A stretch of DNA of 54,211 nt from assembly GCF_020860125.1 (NCBI RefSeq), contig NZ_JAJBUX010000024.1, positions 1 through 54,211 on the forward strand, written 5' to 3'. The number at the start of each line of letters is the position of its first letter. Positions within the stretch are counted from its first letter, which is position 1. The DNA comes from Cloacibacillus sp. GTDB lineage: Bacteria > Synergistota > Synergistia > Synergistales > Synergistaceae. This document shows positions 32,833 to 41,414 of this stretch, piece after piece. The notes below the pieces were generated by a model. That model worked only from the letters and a program-made list of their open reading frames with translations. It had not been told where the DNA came from and ran no database searches. Position numbers and translations under genes: made by a program.

Positions 32833-33345
32833 TTATTGTTTTATATCCCCATATTTATCGGAGATTACGGCCCGCGGCCTTTCGGCCTCCTCCTCCGTCT
32901 CCCACGGAAGTTTGTCGCCCGGTTCTTTCAGGTAGTTGAGTATCTGCCATATTCCCTCGCCGGTGTAGGAGCTGACGTGGAAGATCGGACGGCATCCCGC
33001 CAGATCAAGCCAGTTGTGCGCCCGTTCCACATGGGCCCCCTCGTGATCGGTCTGCGTGACGATCCCGATGACCGGACGGTTGCAGCAGGCCGTCACGCAG
33101 GGCGGATAGAGGGAATATTCTTCCGTGGCGCTCAGCAGCAGCCCTACGACGTCGGCCTCGTAGGTATAGAGGGCGAGCGCCTTTGACAGCGTGCTGTTTT
33201 CGGCATACTCGCCGGGAGTGTCGATGACGACGTCATAGTGGTTGATATACTGCGTCTTATGATACTTGATAACATTGCCGCGGAGCGCCTGTATTAAGGT
33301 AGTTTTACCACATTCGCTGCGCCCCATCAATATCAGTTTTTTCAT
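32833..33345 (-). CDS. pduV: PduV/EutP-family microcompartment GTPase-like protein
   Basis: A 170-residue P-loop protein with Walker A GRSECGKT (8-15), a DTPGEY switch segment, and a TQTD base-recognition motif. This is the PduV/EutP family; PduV is linked to microcompartment positioning, from studies in enteric bacteria. The C-terminal tail is charged and may bind the shell. Its start overlaps pduU by four bases (ATGA), as in other pdu operons where the two are adjacent; PduV is reported to associate with PduU. Confidence 0.92.
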   Translation of the reverse strand: MKKLILMGRSECGKTTLIQALRGNVIKYHKTQYINHYDVVIDTPGEYAENSTLSKALALYTYEADVVGLLLSATEEYSLYPPCVTACCNRPVIGIVTQTDHEGAHVERAHNWLDLAGCRPIFHVSSYTGEGIWQILNYLKEPGDKLPWETEEEAERPRAVISDKYGDIKQ

Positions 33346-33722
33346 GTGCGCGTTATTTCGCAGATCGTGAAGCCCAGCTTGTTTTTAAGGTACGTTAATA
33401 TGCTGTTCACTGCCGACTGCACATTCGATATCTTTCCCGTAAATATGCAGGTCCCGCTGAAACGGTCGATGAAACCGATCTCTATCGCGGATGTCTTGAT
33501 AGCGATGTCGCCTGCAATAACAGAAATTTCCGATGGGGTCATGCTCAATATGGCGATGGCCGACTGCCTGTAGTCGAGATCAGGGTTGAGCCCCAGCTTT
33601 TTGTAGATGATCTCGTCCGGACTGGCGATGATGTGGGCTAAGGTAACCTGTTTGCCGGGCACCATCTCCTGAACGAGGCGCAGTTTGCCGGAATCTATTC
33701 TGCCAAAATCGCTCAGATCCAT
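33342..33722 (-). CDS. pduU: PduU microcompartment shell protein
   Basis: A 126-residue, circularly permuted BMC-domain shell protein. The segments LVQEMVPGKQVTLAHIIASP, ILSMTPSEISVIAGDIA and AIEIGFIDRFSGT match PduU closely, as does the C-terminal TICEITRT. PduU hexamers have a small beta-barrel over the pore and may dock PduV, encoded next. It is a minor shell component. Confidence 0.95.
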   Translation of the reverse strand: MDLSDFGRIDSGKLRLVQEMVPGKQVTLAHIIASPDEIIYKKLGLNPDLDYRQSAIAILSMTPSEISVIAGDIAIKTSAIEIGFIDRFSGTCIFTGKISNVQSAVNSILTYLKNKLGFTICEITRT

Positions 33723-33747
33723 CTTTTACACTCCGTTTCTCTTACAG

Positions 33748-34224
33748 CTAAAGTCCCAGTACCTTCTTTATCTCCGATATCTCGGCTCCCATTATCTCTT
33801 TGTCTCCGATAACGGTCACCGGAGCGCTGATGTAGCCGTGCGACTCCATGAAGTGCTGGGCCTCTTTGTTCGAGGGGATGCTGACCTCCTCAAATTCTAT
33901 ACCGCGCGCCTTGAGGAAATCCATGACCATGCGGCAGAAACCGCATTCGGGCATCGTATAGATGACGACTTTGCCGTCCTTTTCCTCCTCAGCCGCGGCT
34001 TCGGCCTCCTGCTCCTTGATGGCCGCCGCGTCATAGAAGCACTGGGAACACTCTTCGGGTTCCGGCTCCGGTTTCGTCTCATAGTAACACTGAGAGCAGT
34101 CGGCGTCCTCCTCCATCTTCTTATCCGCCGCGTTTGGCTCGTAGAAGCACTGCGGGCATTCTTCTTTTTCTTCTTTTTTCTTATGTGCCGGTGTGTAATG
34201 GCACTGCGGGCAATCCTGGGCCAT
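33748..34224 (-). CDS. Glutaredoxin with four N-terminal CxxC knuckles, in the pdu operon
   Basis: A 158-residue protein with an unusual plan. Four near-identical CxQCxY units (C5/C8, C23/C26, C43/C46, C59/C62), spaced by 16-20 charged residues, precede an acidic linker and a glutaredoxin-like domain (about 84-158). That domain has the active site ECGFC (C94, C97) and a cis-proline at P135 (SAPVTV). It could be a thiol-disulphide or iron-sulphur carrier working with the Fe-S shell protein PduT and the Fe-S protein PduS encoded nearby; this is inference. ATG 34224 is chosen because AAAGGAGG lies seven bases before it, whereas ATG 34230 is too close. I do not know a named family with this layout. 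Confidence 0.8.
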   Translation of the reverse strand: MAQDCPQCHYTPAHKKKEEKEECPQCFYEPNAADKKMEEDADCSQCYYETKPEPEPEECSQCFYDAAAIKEQEAEAAAEEEKDGKVVIYTMPECGFCRMVMDFLKARGIEFEEVSIPSNKEAQHFMESHGYISAPVTVIGDKEIMGAEISEIKKVLGL

Positions 34225-34238
34225 TTTCATGCCTCCTT

Positions 34239-34796
34239 TCAACAATTTGAAAGCAGCTTCTCCACAAATTCCGGATGCGGCGACGAGATGACGCAGCTGC
34301 CGGTGATCTCGCCGCTCTCCTTCAGCTGGTTCAGGCAGGAATTCATCGCCGACTTCACCGCGGAGAGCTCGCCTGTGAAGACAAGGAATCCCTTACCCCC
34401 CAGACCTCTCGCTATCCTTATCTCCATGAGCCTTATATTCGAGGCCTTCGCCGCTATGTCTCCCGCCATGACGGCCGTGAGGGCCGATATCGTTTCTATA
34501 ACGCCGACGGAGAGTATCTTATCTACCTCGGAGGTGCCGGTGATCGCCGCCGGAATTGACTCATGTACATTGTTTATTATATAACTTGAAACGATGGATG
34601 AATCAGCCAACTGGACGCCGGTCTCCATAGAACTCTTTACTGCGCCGACATTCCCGTATACGGCGATCATATACTTACCGGGGCATATCGGCGTAGAGAT
34701 AAGCGCCTTTACGTCGGCGGCCTTGAGCATCTCGTCCGTGGCAAGCATACCGACAGGGATACTCTTTACCTCCAGTAGTCCAATTGAATTTATCAT
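34239..34796 (-). CDS. pduT: PduT tandem-BMC shell protein with Fe-S site
   Basis: A 185-residue protein made of two BMC domains, forming pseudohexameric trimers. The first domain has STPICPGKYMIAV with C38, the position at which PduT of enterics binds a [4Fe-4S] cluster at the trimer pore. This supports electron transfer across the shell, probably involving PduS. The second domain runs from about residue 95. It lies between the permease and the CxxC-repeat glutaredoxin. Confidence 0.93.
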   Translation of the reverse strand: MINSIGLLEVKSIPVGMLATDEMLKAADVKALISTPICPGKYMIAVYGNVGAVKSSMETGVQLADSSIVSSYIINNVHESIPAAITGTSEVDKILSVGVIETISALTAVMAGDIAAKASNIRLMEIRIARGLGGKGFLVFTGELSAVKSAMNSCLNQLKESGEITGSCVISSPHPEFVEKLLSNC

Positions 34797-34823
34797 TTAA
34801 AGACCTTCTTAAACTTAAAGTTT

Positions 34824-35723
34824 TTACTGAACTACCGCAAGCCTGATGAGATTCACCAGTATCGTCATGATGAATATCGTCACCGCCGGCGGGTCTATGT
34901 GCGAATCATTGTAGCTGTTGAAGGCGTTGGCCGCGAAGTCTCCGCAAAGGCTGCTAAGGATGCCTATAAGCACTCCGAGGATCGCTCCGCAGGGGCCCCA
35001 GGCCGCCATTCCCGCCAGCGCTCCGATGGCCGAGGGAAGGGTTATGTGGTGCGTCGTGGGGATCGCGAAACCGGTCTGCGCAAAGATGAGCGATATCGCG
35101 GAGAAACCGAAGCAGGCTACGGGATATACTCCAAGCGCCGCCGCGGGCACGCCGGCATTCATCATCGAAGCTGCCACATAGCTAACCGCGATGCCCACCA
35201 CGGCGCCGAGCATCACGTTATAGACGAATCCCTTGCCGCCCGTTATCCAGACCCTTGGCTCGCTGCCGGTATATTTTCCCATAAGGCCGGTCTTGCCGAA
35301 GGCCAGCCTCGCGATGCAGCCAGAGATCGCGACGGTCATCGCTACGGCGTCCGTGAGAGGTCCGAGGGGGGTCATCATAAGAATATTGAAGATAACGAAA
35401 CCAATGACGCCAAAGAGTCCTCCCACGCAGATCACGTCAGCCTCGCCAAGCCCGTTGAGCGACGTCAGTATGTCGTTGCCCGCCTTGAGCTTGCCTCTGC
35501 TGCCCGCGTACGCCGCGGCCGCCACTCCGCCGGCAAACGCCACATGGGGCCCCATAAATGAACCGAACGACATGAATCCTACGCCGATGTCCGCGCCGCC
35601 GCCGGCCGCTACCAGAGCTCCGGCCAGGGCAATGCAGCCCGTCATAATAAACGCGGGAAGCGCGCCGAGCAGCGCGCCGAAAGCTCCGCCGCCAAAAGCC
35701 GCTACTAAAGCAAACATATCCAT
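34824..35723 (-). CDS. Multi-pass membrane protein of unknown function in the pdu operon
   Basis: A 299-residue, glycine- and alanine-rich integral membrane protein with about nine helices. Internal motifs include VGFMSFGSFMGPHVAFAGG and ATTHHITLPS-type (PTTHHITLPSAIGALAG) loops. I do not recognise its family by name, and it does not look like the PduF aquaglyceroporin, which is absent from this operon. Its place between pduS and pduT suggests a transporter or permease for a substrate, product or cofactor of propanediol metabolism. Confidence in the gene is high, but its function is open. Confidence 0.8.
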   Translation of the reverse strand: MDMFALVAAFGGGAFGALLGALPAFIMTGCIALAGALVAAGGGADIGVGFMSFGSFMGPHVAFAGGVAAAAYAGSRGKLKAGNDILTSLNGLGEADVICVGGLFGVIGFVIFNILMMTPLGPLTDAVAMTVAISGCIARLAFGKTGLMGKYTGSEPRVWITGGKGFVYNVMLGAVVGIAVSYVAASMMNAGVPAAALGVYPVACFGFSAISLIFAQTGFAIPTTHHITLPSAIGALAGMAAWGPCGAILGVLIGILSSLCGDFAANAFNSYNDSHIDPPAVTIFIMTILVNLIRLAVVQ

Positions 35724-35745
35724 AATATTGCCTCCTCTATATTTG

Positions 35746-37083
35746 TTATAGCTGGTTCTCAGTATGGATCATTACAAAAATCTCCGTAACGGCTTTCACC
35801 GTGCCGGATATGGACGCATGAAGGTTGGTGCCGAGTTTACCCTGCGGCGCCCGCGCAATGAGGCCGCCGCGTATTACCTGGTCGTTTACCTTTACCACCG
35901 GCTCCGAGGCAGCGCCCGCGCCCTGCCGGAGCGGCAGCGTAACCTCGGTGAAGCTGTGATCGCCGTATTCCATCGGCGCTGGTCTGTCGTACTGTGAGAG
36001 GCCCAGCTGGCGGATGAGTTTTCCGACAGGATAGCGTTTATATTCCCGAAAGCTGTCGCACCGCTCAGGAGCCAGATGCAGGCTGTTCTTCACGCCGCTG
36101 CGCATGAGGGTATTTTTGATGGAGGCGTTGAACTTCCACGGCTGGAGCCCCATCACGCAGGCGTATTCGCAGAGGCGGCAGCCACAGCAGAGATAGGCGT
36201 TCATCGGGCTCTGCTTTTCGTCGCAGACGCTGCCATAGGCCGCGATACGCATCATCTTATGCGGTTCGATGCGATGCCCAAGGAGGCGGCGGGGACAGAC
36301 CTCAGTGCAGAGGGAACACTGCATGCAGGCGATCGACGCGTCGCGGATGCTTTTGTCTAGGGGCTTTTTCAGGCTCGTCAGAAGGCTGTGTTCCACAGGC
36401 AGGACGATCAGCCCCTTAGTAGTCTTCGTTACCCAGCTCTTGGGAGAGACGGTCACGCCCATCATCGGACCGCCGTTGACCACGACGTAGTCGGATACGG
36501 TTGCGCCGCCCGCAAGTTCGACAGCCTCTCTCACCGTGATGCCAAGCGGCACCCGCACGCTCTTCGGGTTATGCACCGCGCCGGTGACCGTGAGGTATTT
36601 ATCCGTCACCGGCGTGCCGTTCTCGTAAGCGGCAAGGATGTTGAGCGCCGTCTCAACGTTGACGACGATTACGCCGACGTTAAGAGGGATGCCGCCCTCG
36701 GGGACGATCTTTCCCGTCACCTCATAGACGATCACCTGCTCGTCGCCCGCGGGATAAAAACCTCCGAGAAGATGGAGCGAGAGCTTTGGATGTTTGGGAA
36801 GCTCGCAGGAGAGGGCCGCCGCCGCGCCGTGGTAGTGCTCCTTCAGGGCTACGACGCCGCGCGCGGCTCCCGAGCTCTCGACGATGAGGTCAAGGGCCGT
36901 CAGCAGTCCCGCCGCCTCCCTCTCCATCAGCTGCTGGTCCACGCGAAGCAGCGGCTCGCATTCCGCGCCGTTGATGATTACGGTGCCGGCCTGGGCCCCC
37001 AGCTTGACGTGGGTCGGAAAGCCGGCGCCGCCGGCTCCCACTATCCCCGCCTCTAAAACTGAACTTATCAGTTTATCGTTCAT
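35746..37083 (-). CDS. pduS: PduS cobalamin reductase (RnfC-like, Fe-S flavoprotein)
   Basis: A 445-residue flavoprotein that reduces cob(III)alamin to support adenosylcobalamin recycling inside the microcompartment. The N-terminal GIVGAGGAGFPTHVKL and GAECEPLLRVDQ are RnfC-type FMN/NADH-binding landmarks. Two four-cysteine clusters, C253/C256/C259/C263 and C299/C302/C305/C309, bind [4Fe-4S] centres. The C-terminal domain has a sandwich-hybrid-type fold. It probably works with PduO and, for electron flow, with PduT. Confidence 0.94.
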   Translation of the reverse strand: MNDKLISSVLEAGIVGAGGAGFPTHVKLGAQAGTVIINGAECEPLLRVDQQLMEREAAGLLTALDLIVESSGAARGVVALKEHYHGAAAALSCELPKHPKLSLHLLGGFYPAGDEQVIVYEVTGKIVPEGGIPLNVGVIVVNVETALNILAAYENGTPVTDKYLTVTGAVHNPKSVRVPLGITVREAVELAGGATVSDYVVVNGGPMMGVTVSPKSWVTKTTKGLIVLPVEHSLLTSLKKPLDKSIRDASIACMQCSLCTEVCPRRLLGHRIEPHKMMRIAAYGSVCDEKQSPMNAYLCCGCRLCEYACVMGLQPWKFNASIKNTLMRSGVKNSLHLAPERCDSFREYKRYPVGKLIRQLGLSQYDRPAPMEYGDHSFTEVTLPLRQGAGAASEPVVKVNDQVIRGGLIARAPQGKLGTNLHASISGTVKAVTEIFVMIHTENQL

Positions 37084-37095
37084 AACTATTTCATC

Positions 37096-38496
37096 CTAAC
37101 GGATGTCCATGCCTCCGACCAGTACGCACCTTCTCCTGCGCGCGAAGGTCTTAGCCGATGTAAGTCCCTCTCCCGTGGGGCCGGCGATCGTGAAGGTCGT
37201 ATGGCCCATGCCGCCGACGCCGATACCGGCGTACGAGGGGCCGTTTTTGACAAAAATCGTCGTCTGAATTAGCTTGGCCATTTTTGTAAGACTGTCAACG
37301 TTCCGCGAGTGCATCATCGCAGTGTGGCGGTTGCCGTGTTCGACGCGCACCGCCATCGCAATGGCCTCGTTGACATCGTCAACACGCACAATGGGAAGAA
37401 TGGGCATCATCAGCTCAACCTGCACGAAGGGATGCTCCTCCTTGGCCTCCATGATAATGACCCGTGTGTCCTCCGGCGCTTCGACGCCGGCCTTTTCGAG
37501 AATGTACTTCGCGCTCTTGCCGACAAATTCCGTCTTCGGAGATTTCCCTTCCTTTGTGACAAGTCCGACAAGACGTTCGATCACCGCGGGGTCCTTCACC
37601 TCGAAGGCGCCGTTTTTCTTCATATTGAAGATAAGGTAATCGGCCGCTGAATCGACGACGATGACCTCCTTCTCAGCGATGCATGGAAGGTTGTTGTCGA
37701 ACGCGCAGCCGTCGACGATGTCCTTGGCCGCCTTTTCAATGTTCGCGCTCTCGTCGACGACCGCGGGAGGATTCCCCGCGCCCGCGCCGATCGCCTTCTT
37801 TCCGCTGGAGAGGACGGTCTTGACAATCGCCGGCCCGCCGGTGGCAACAAGCATCCTCACCTTCGGATGGGCCATCATAAGGTTAGTGTTCTCGATCGAA
37901 GGCTCGGAAATGGTGACGATAAGGTTCGCCGGCGCGCCAGCCGCGGCGAGTGCCCTGTTCAGTTCGCTTACTAGCCAGAGCGAGACCTTTTTCGCCCTTG
38001 GATGGGGGCTGAAAACGACCGTATTACCGGCGGCGAGCATCCCTATTGAATTGCATATGATCGTCTCCGTGGGGTTGGTCGTCGGGGTGATCGCGCCGAT
38101 GACGCCAAAGGGCGAATACTCAACGATCGTCAGACCGTCGTCACCCGTCAGGGCTTCAGTCGTAAGATCCTCGATGCCGGGCGATTTCGTCGCCGCTAAG
38201 CGGTTCTTGACGAGCTTGTGCTCATAATTTCCCATGCCAGTCTCCTCTATCGTGGAGCGCGACATAAATTTCAGGTTCTCTTCGTTAAGCACGGTTTCGC
38301 GGACGGCCTCGACGAAGCGGGCCCTGTCGGCCATTGAGCAGTCGAGGTATCTGCGCTGCGCCGCCGCGGCCGCCTCGATGGCGTCGTTCATGTCGGCGAA
38401 TATTCCGCAGTTGTCGGCGGCGTTATTCTCGCTTTCGTCGATCTTCCGCATGACTCCCTTTACTATACCCTCAATAAGAGCGGCGTCTATGTTCAT
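37096..38496 (-). CDS. pduP: PduP CoA-acylating propionaldehyde dehydrogenase
   Basis: A 466-residue aldehyde dehydrogenase that turns propionaldehyde, CoA and NAD into propionyl-CoA. The catalytic cysteine is in CAFDNNLPCIAEKE, the usual CoA-acylating context. The N-terminus (DAALIEGIVKGVMRKIDE) is an amphipathic helix like the PduP signal that directs cargo into the shell. It overlaps pduO by four bases (ATGA). Confidence 0.95.
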   Translation of the reverse strand: MNIDAALIEGIVKGVMRKIDESENNAADNCGIFADMNDAIEAAAAAQRRYLDCSMADRARFVEAVRETVLNEENLKFMSRSTIEETGMGNYEHKLVKNRLAATKSPGIEDLTTEALTGDDGLTIVEYSPFGVIGAITPTTNPTETIICNSIGMLAAGNTVVFSPHPRAKKVSLWLVSELNRALAAAGAPANLIVTISEPSIENTNLMMAHPKVRMLVATGGPAIVKTVLSSGKKAIGAGAGNPPAVVDESANIEKAAKDIVDGCAFDNNLPCIAEKEVIVVDSAADYLIFNMKKNGAFEVKDPAVIERLVGLVTKEGKSPKTEFVGKSAKYILEKAGVEAPEDTRVIIMEAKEEHPFVQVELMMPILPIVRVDDVNEAIAMAVRVEHGNRHTAMMHSRNVDSLTKMAKLIQTTIFVKNGPSYAGIGVGGMGHTTFTIAGPTGEGLTSAKTFARRRRCVLVGGMDIR

Positions 38497-39515
38497 TGGT
38501 CAATACCCCCAATTCTGTAGTTCATCGCGCACAGCGCTATCTCCATATCTTCTTCAACCGTGCCGCCGGAAACGCCGATGGCCCCGACGACGCGGCCGTC
38601 GTATTTATAAGGAAACCCTCCGCCGAAGATGACTATTCTGTTTTTATTCGTGTTCTGCACCCCGTAGAGGAACTTCCCGGGCTGCGATACCTCGCCGAGC
38701 TCATGGGTAGCCATTTTCAGGGAGGCCGCCGTGTAGGCCTTGTTGAGCGCGATATCGATGCTGGCGAGCAGGGAGTCTTCCATTCTGTGCAGCAACACCG
38801 GATGGCCGCCCATATCCACCGCGGCGAATACGATGGGTACCCCCATCTCCTTCGCCCTTTTTTCCGCCGCCGCGGCCATACGCTTCATATTTTCCAGAGT
38901 GAAGGGCGCGTCGGTATTATTCACCGCCGTCCGCAGCTCTTCTTTTACCATTTTTTCCACCTTCGCGCGGAGCTCGCACTCCGCCGCGACGGTCTCTTCA
39001 TAGCGCGCAAGCGCGTAGACGGCGTCCGAAAGGCGGTTTACGTAACGTATGATCTCTTCGCGGAAGAATCTCTTTCCCGGCTGCAGCGCTTCATTGCACC
39101 TCGTCATCGCGCGCTCGGCGCGTCTGACGATGGTGCGGGCCACATGGAGCGCCGCCGAGGCGGGGTTCACTCCCGGGATAACGAAAGAGCGCTGTACGCC
39201 GGCAACTTCCGTGCACCTGTCGACAACATTCTCGAGAAACTTGATGTCGGCCTCGCCGATCAGGTCTCTGAGTTTTTCCAAACCCTTCTCATCGCTCGCG
39301 AGCTCCGCTCCAAGCGCAAAGAGGCGTCCCTGTATCGCGTGTACGGTCTCTCTCACGTAATCAAGTTTGCTCTGGGAATAGGCCAGCCCCAGCATCGAAC
39401 CGGCCTCGTCGATCGTCCCGTAGCATTCCACCCGGCCGTCCGCTTTGCTGACGCGGCTGCCGCCGACGAGGCTCGTCGTTCCCTTATCGCCCGTCTTAGT
39501 GTAAAGGTTCGCCAT
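38493..39515 (-). CDS. pduO: PduO cob(I)alamin adenosyltransferase with HbpS-like domain
   Basis: A 340-residue two-domain enzyme. Residues about 1-180 are the ATP:cob(I)alamin adenosyltransferase (TKTGDKGTTSLVGGSRVSK, YGTIDEAGSMLG, VNRLSDAVYALARYE). Residues about 200-340 are the GlcG/HbpS-type heme-binding-like domain (MGVPIVFAAVDMGGHPVLLH, GAIGVSGGTVEED). It makes adenosylcobalamin for the diol dehydratase, with PduS supplying reduced cobalamin. Confidence 0.95.
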   Translation of the reverse strand: MANLYTKTGDKGTTSLVGGSRVSKADGRVECYGTIDEAGSMLGLAYSQSKLDYVRETVHAIQGRLFALGAELASDEKGLEKLRDLIGEADIKFLENVVDRCTEVAGVQRSFVIPGVNPASAALHVARTIVRRAERAMTRCNEALQPGKRFFREEIIRYVNRLSDAVYALARYEETVAAECELRAKVEKMVKEELRTAVNNTDAPFTLENMKRMAAAAEKRAKEMGVPIVFAAVDMGGHPVLLHRMEDSLLASIDIALNKAYTAASLKMATHELGEVSQPGKFLYGVQNTNKNRIVIFGGGFPYKYDGRVVGAIGVSGGTVEEDMEIALCAMNYRIGGIDQ

Positions 39516-39517
39516 CT

Positions 39518-39781
39518 TTAGCCCACCTCTACAGTGTCGACGATACCGACGATGGCCTTATCCACGGGAGCGTTTTCGCTGAACACGCGCCGCGCGGAGC
39601 TGCCCTCGAGGACCAGCACAAGTTCGCCCGTACCGGCCCCGACCGAGTCCACCGCCACCTCGCATTTGCCTTCGCATTCGAGATATTCGTTGACCCTTTC
39701 AACTATCAGCAGCTTCATTCCGATCAGAGCCGCGTTTTTGCTGGTGGAAACGACCGTTCCGATAACTCTTGCCAGATACAT
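39518..39781 (-). CDS. pduN: PduN shell vertex protein (EutN/CcmL family)
   Basis: An 87-residue BMC vertex protein that forms pentamers closing the corners of the shell. The start YLARVIGTVVSTSKNAALIG and the segment VAVDSVGAGTGELVLVLEGS are the family signature. It starts two bases after its upstream neighbour's stop, with GAGGTG as the ribosome site. Confidence 0.94.
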   Translation of the reverse strand: MYLARVIGTVVSTSKNAALIGMKLLIVERVNEYLECEGKCEVAVDSVGAGTGELVLVLEGSSARRVFSENAPVDKAIVGIVDTVEVG

Positions 39782-39783
39782 GG

Positions 39784-40578
39784 CTACACCTCTTTTTCTA
39801 TCCTGACGCCGCGCTGGAAGGCCGCGTCGTAGGCAAGCTGCGTCACAAGCGCATTTTTTGAGACCCTCAGCAGCGAACCAGCGGGAAGCGAGACGACCTC
39901 TCTTCTGCCGATCACCCTTTTTACGCTGAAAAAGTCTTCCACACTCGCCCGCGGAGCCGCCTCTGGAGCCTGCGGTTCGATGAGCTTGATCGTCTTGAAG
40001 GCCAGCGTATCGCAGCCGCAGAGCGCCGCGCCAAAATCCCTCAGTGTTTCGAGGTTGGCCGAGAGCTTAGCCTTAAGGGCCGGCGTCATGTTATAGCCCT
40101 TCGCGGCCCGCTCGGCGTTTTCCGGACAGCAGCCGTCCCTGGCGATGACGACGTTTTTGCCGCGCATCATGGAATTCGATATTATCCGCGCGGCCGGCGT
40201 GTCGGCAATACAGGCGGCGATCTTCGCCGCCGTGTTCACCGTCAGCGCAGGCACGATCACCGTGTAATAGAGCGCGGCCAGCAATTCGGGCGCGCAGTCC
40301 AGCTGCTCCTCCTGGTAAAACGCGCCAGGGGCCAGAACTGTGCGCAGCGTATCCACATTAAGCAGCTTCGATGCGCTCTTTGAGAGAAAAAGGTCAAAGG
40401 TGAAACCCGCCTGCTGAAGCTGCTGCAGGCTGACGAGCGCGGGGACGAACCCGATCAGCGAGCCGGTGTAAACGACGAGCGCCTTCTTCTGGACGCTTAT
40501 CAGCTTTTTCACGACCCGGCGCACCACCTCGGCGACCAGAGCCTCTTCGGCGTTTTCAAGCAGTTTTTCTTCTCTCAC
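39784..40578 (-). CDS. PduM-position flavoprotein-like microcompartment protein
   Basis: A 264-residue protein. The middle (VVYTGSLIGFVPALVSLQQL, then VPALTVNTAAKIAACIADT and NSMMRGKNVVIARDG) resembles HFCD-type flavoproteins. The C-terminal part (VVSLPAGSLLRVSKNALVTQ, LAYDAAFQRGVRIEKE) resembles the end of PduM, recalled from memory. It lies at the pduM place, between pduL/eutJ and pduN. PduM is needed for proper microcompartment assembly. I infer that this is a longer, flavin-binding version; it may bind FMN. No strict PduM call is made without alignment. Confidence 0.65.
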   Translation of the reverse strand: MREEKLLENAEEALVAEVVRRVVKKLISVQKKALVVYTGSLIGFVPALVSLQQLQQAGFTFDLFLSKSASKLLNVDTLRTVLAPGAFYQEEQLDCAPELLAALYYTVIVPALTVNTAAKIAACIADTPAARIISNSMMRGKNVVIARDGCCPENAERAAKGYNMTPALKAKLSANLETLRDFGAALCGCDTLAFKTIKLIEPQAPEAAPRASVEDFFSVKRVIGRREVVSLPAGSLLRVSKNALVTQLAYDAAFQRGVRIEKEV

Positions 40579-40592
40579 AGTATCACCCGCCT

Positions 40593-41414
40593 TTATGCGT
40601 TCATCGCTATCCCGAGCGGCGTCACCAGCAGCGGGGCCGCCGGTTTCACCGTGGGGATGCCGATCCGTTTTTCAAAAATTCCTTCAAATTCCTTAAAACA
40701 GCAGGCTCCGCCGACGACATAGATCGTCTCCACCTGATGTCCCCTTATGGCTCCCGCCACGATCGAGGCCATCTTTTCGACGACGGGCTTGATGACCGGA
40801 AATACGCTGGACTCCTGGGCGGGGTCCTTCTTGAGGCATTCGGCCTCTTCGGTCGTCGTCCGGTGGAAGCCTGCGAGCACCAGCGTCATGTGCGTTCCGC
40901 CGGTCGGTTCGTCGGCGGTTAGCACGACCTCGCCATTCCGGATGACGCTGATGCCCGTCGTGCCTCCGCCGACGTCCACCACCGCGCCCTCTTTTATTCC
41001 CAGCACGGTGGCGGCCGCCGTCGGTTCGTCGATTATCGCCGTAAGCTCGAAATCAGCCGCCTCCACCACGTTGCCGATGGCCTTGGTGTTGCCCGGTGAT
41101 ATCCCGGGAGGGATTGCGCAGGCCGCTTTGGTCAGCCGGACTCCGAGCTTCTCCTCAAGTCTCGCCTTCATTGAGCGCACGATCCGGATGGCTCCCACGT
41201 AATCAACCACGATGCCGTCGCGTACTACGCATGACGGCGTGCTGACGCCGGCCACCGGACGGCCCGCGGAATCAGTGACGGATACGAGGATGTTCGCCGT
41301 GCCAAGGTCCACTCCGACCTTGAGCTCGCCCTTCCACGGATTTACCGCTTCCTCTTCCACAAGACGCGCAAATTCACGCAGCGTCTCATTGGGGATCGTG
41401 AGGTCCGCCGCCAT
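40593..41414 (-). CDS. eutJ: EutJ-type Hsp70/actin-fold chaperone
   Basis: A 273-residue actin-fold ATPase: phosphate-1 motif GVDLGTANILVS, phosphate-2 motif VVDVGGGTTGISVI and adenosine motif YVVGGACCF. This matches EutJ, a putative chaperone in the ethanolamine microcompartment, here placed in a propanediol operon, as also occurs in Firmicutes. It may reactivate or help fold cargo. ATG 41414 overlaps the pduL stop (TGATG); GTG 41417 is the alternative. Confidence 0.88.
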   Translation of the reverse strand: MAADLTIPNETLREFARLVEEEAVNPWKGELKVGVDLGTANILVSVTDSAGRPVAGVSTPSCVVRDGIVVDYVGAIRIVRSMKARLEEKLGVRLTKAACAIPPGISPGNTKAIGNVVEAADFELTAIIDEPTAAATVLGIKEGAVVDVGGGTTGISVIRNGEVVLTADEPTGGTHMTLVLAGFHRTTTEEAECLKKDPAQESSVFPVIKPVVEKMASIVAGAIRGHQVETIYVVGGACCFKEFEGIFEKRIGIPTVKPAAPLLVTPLGIAMNA

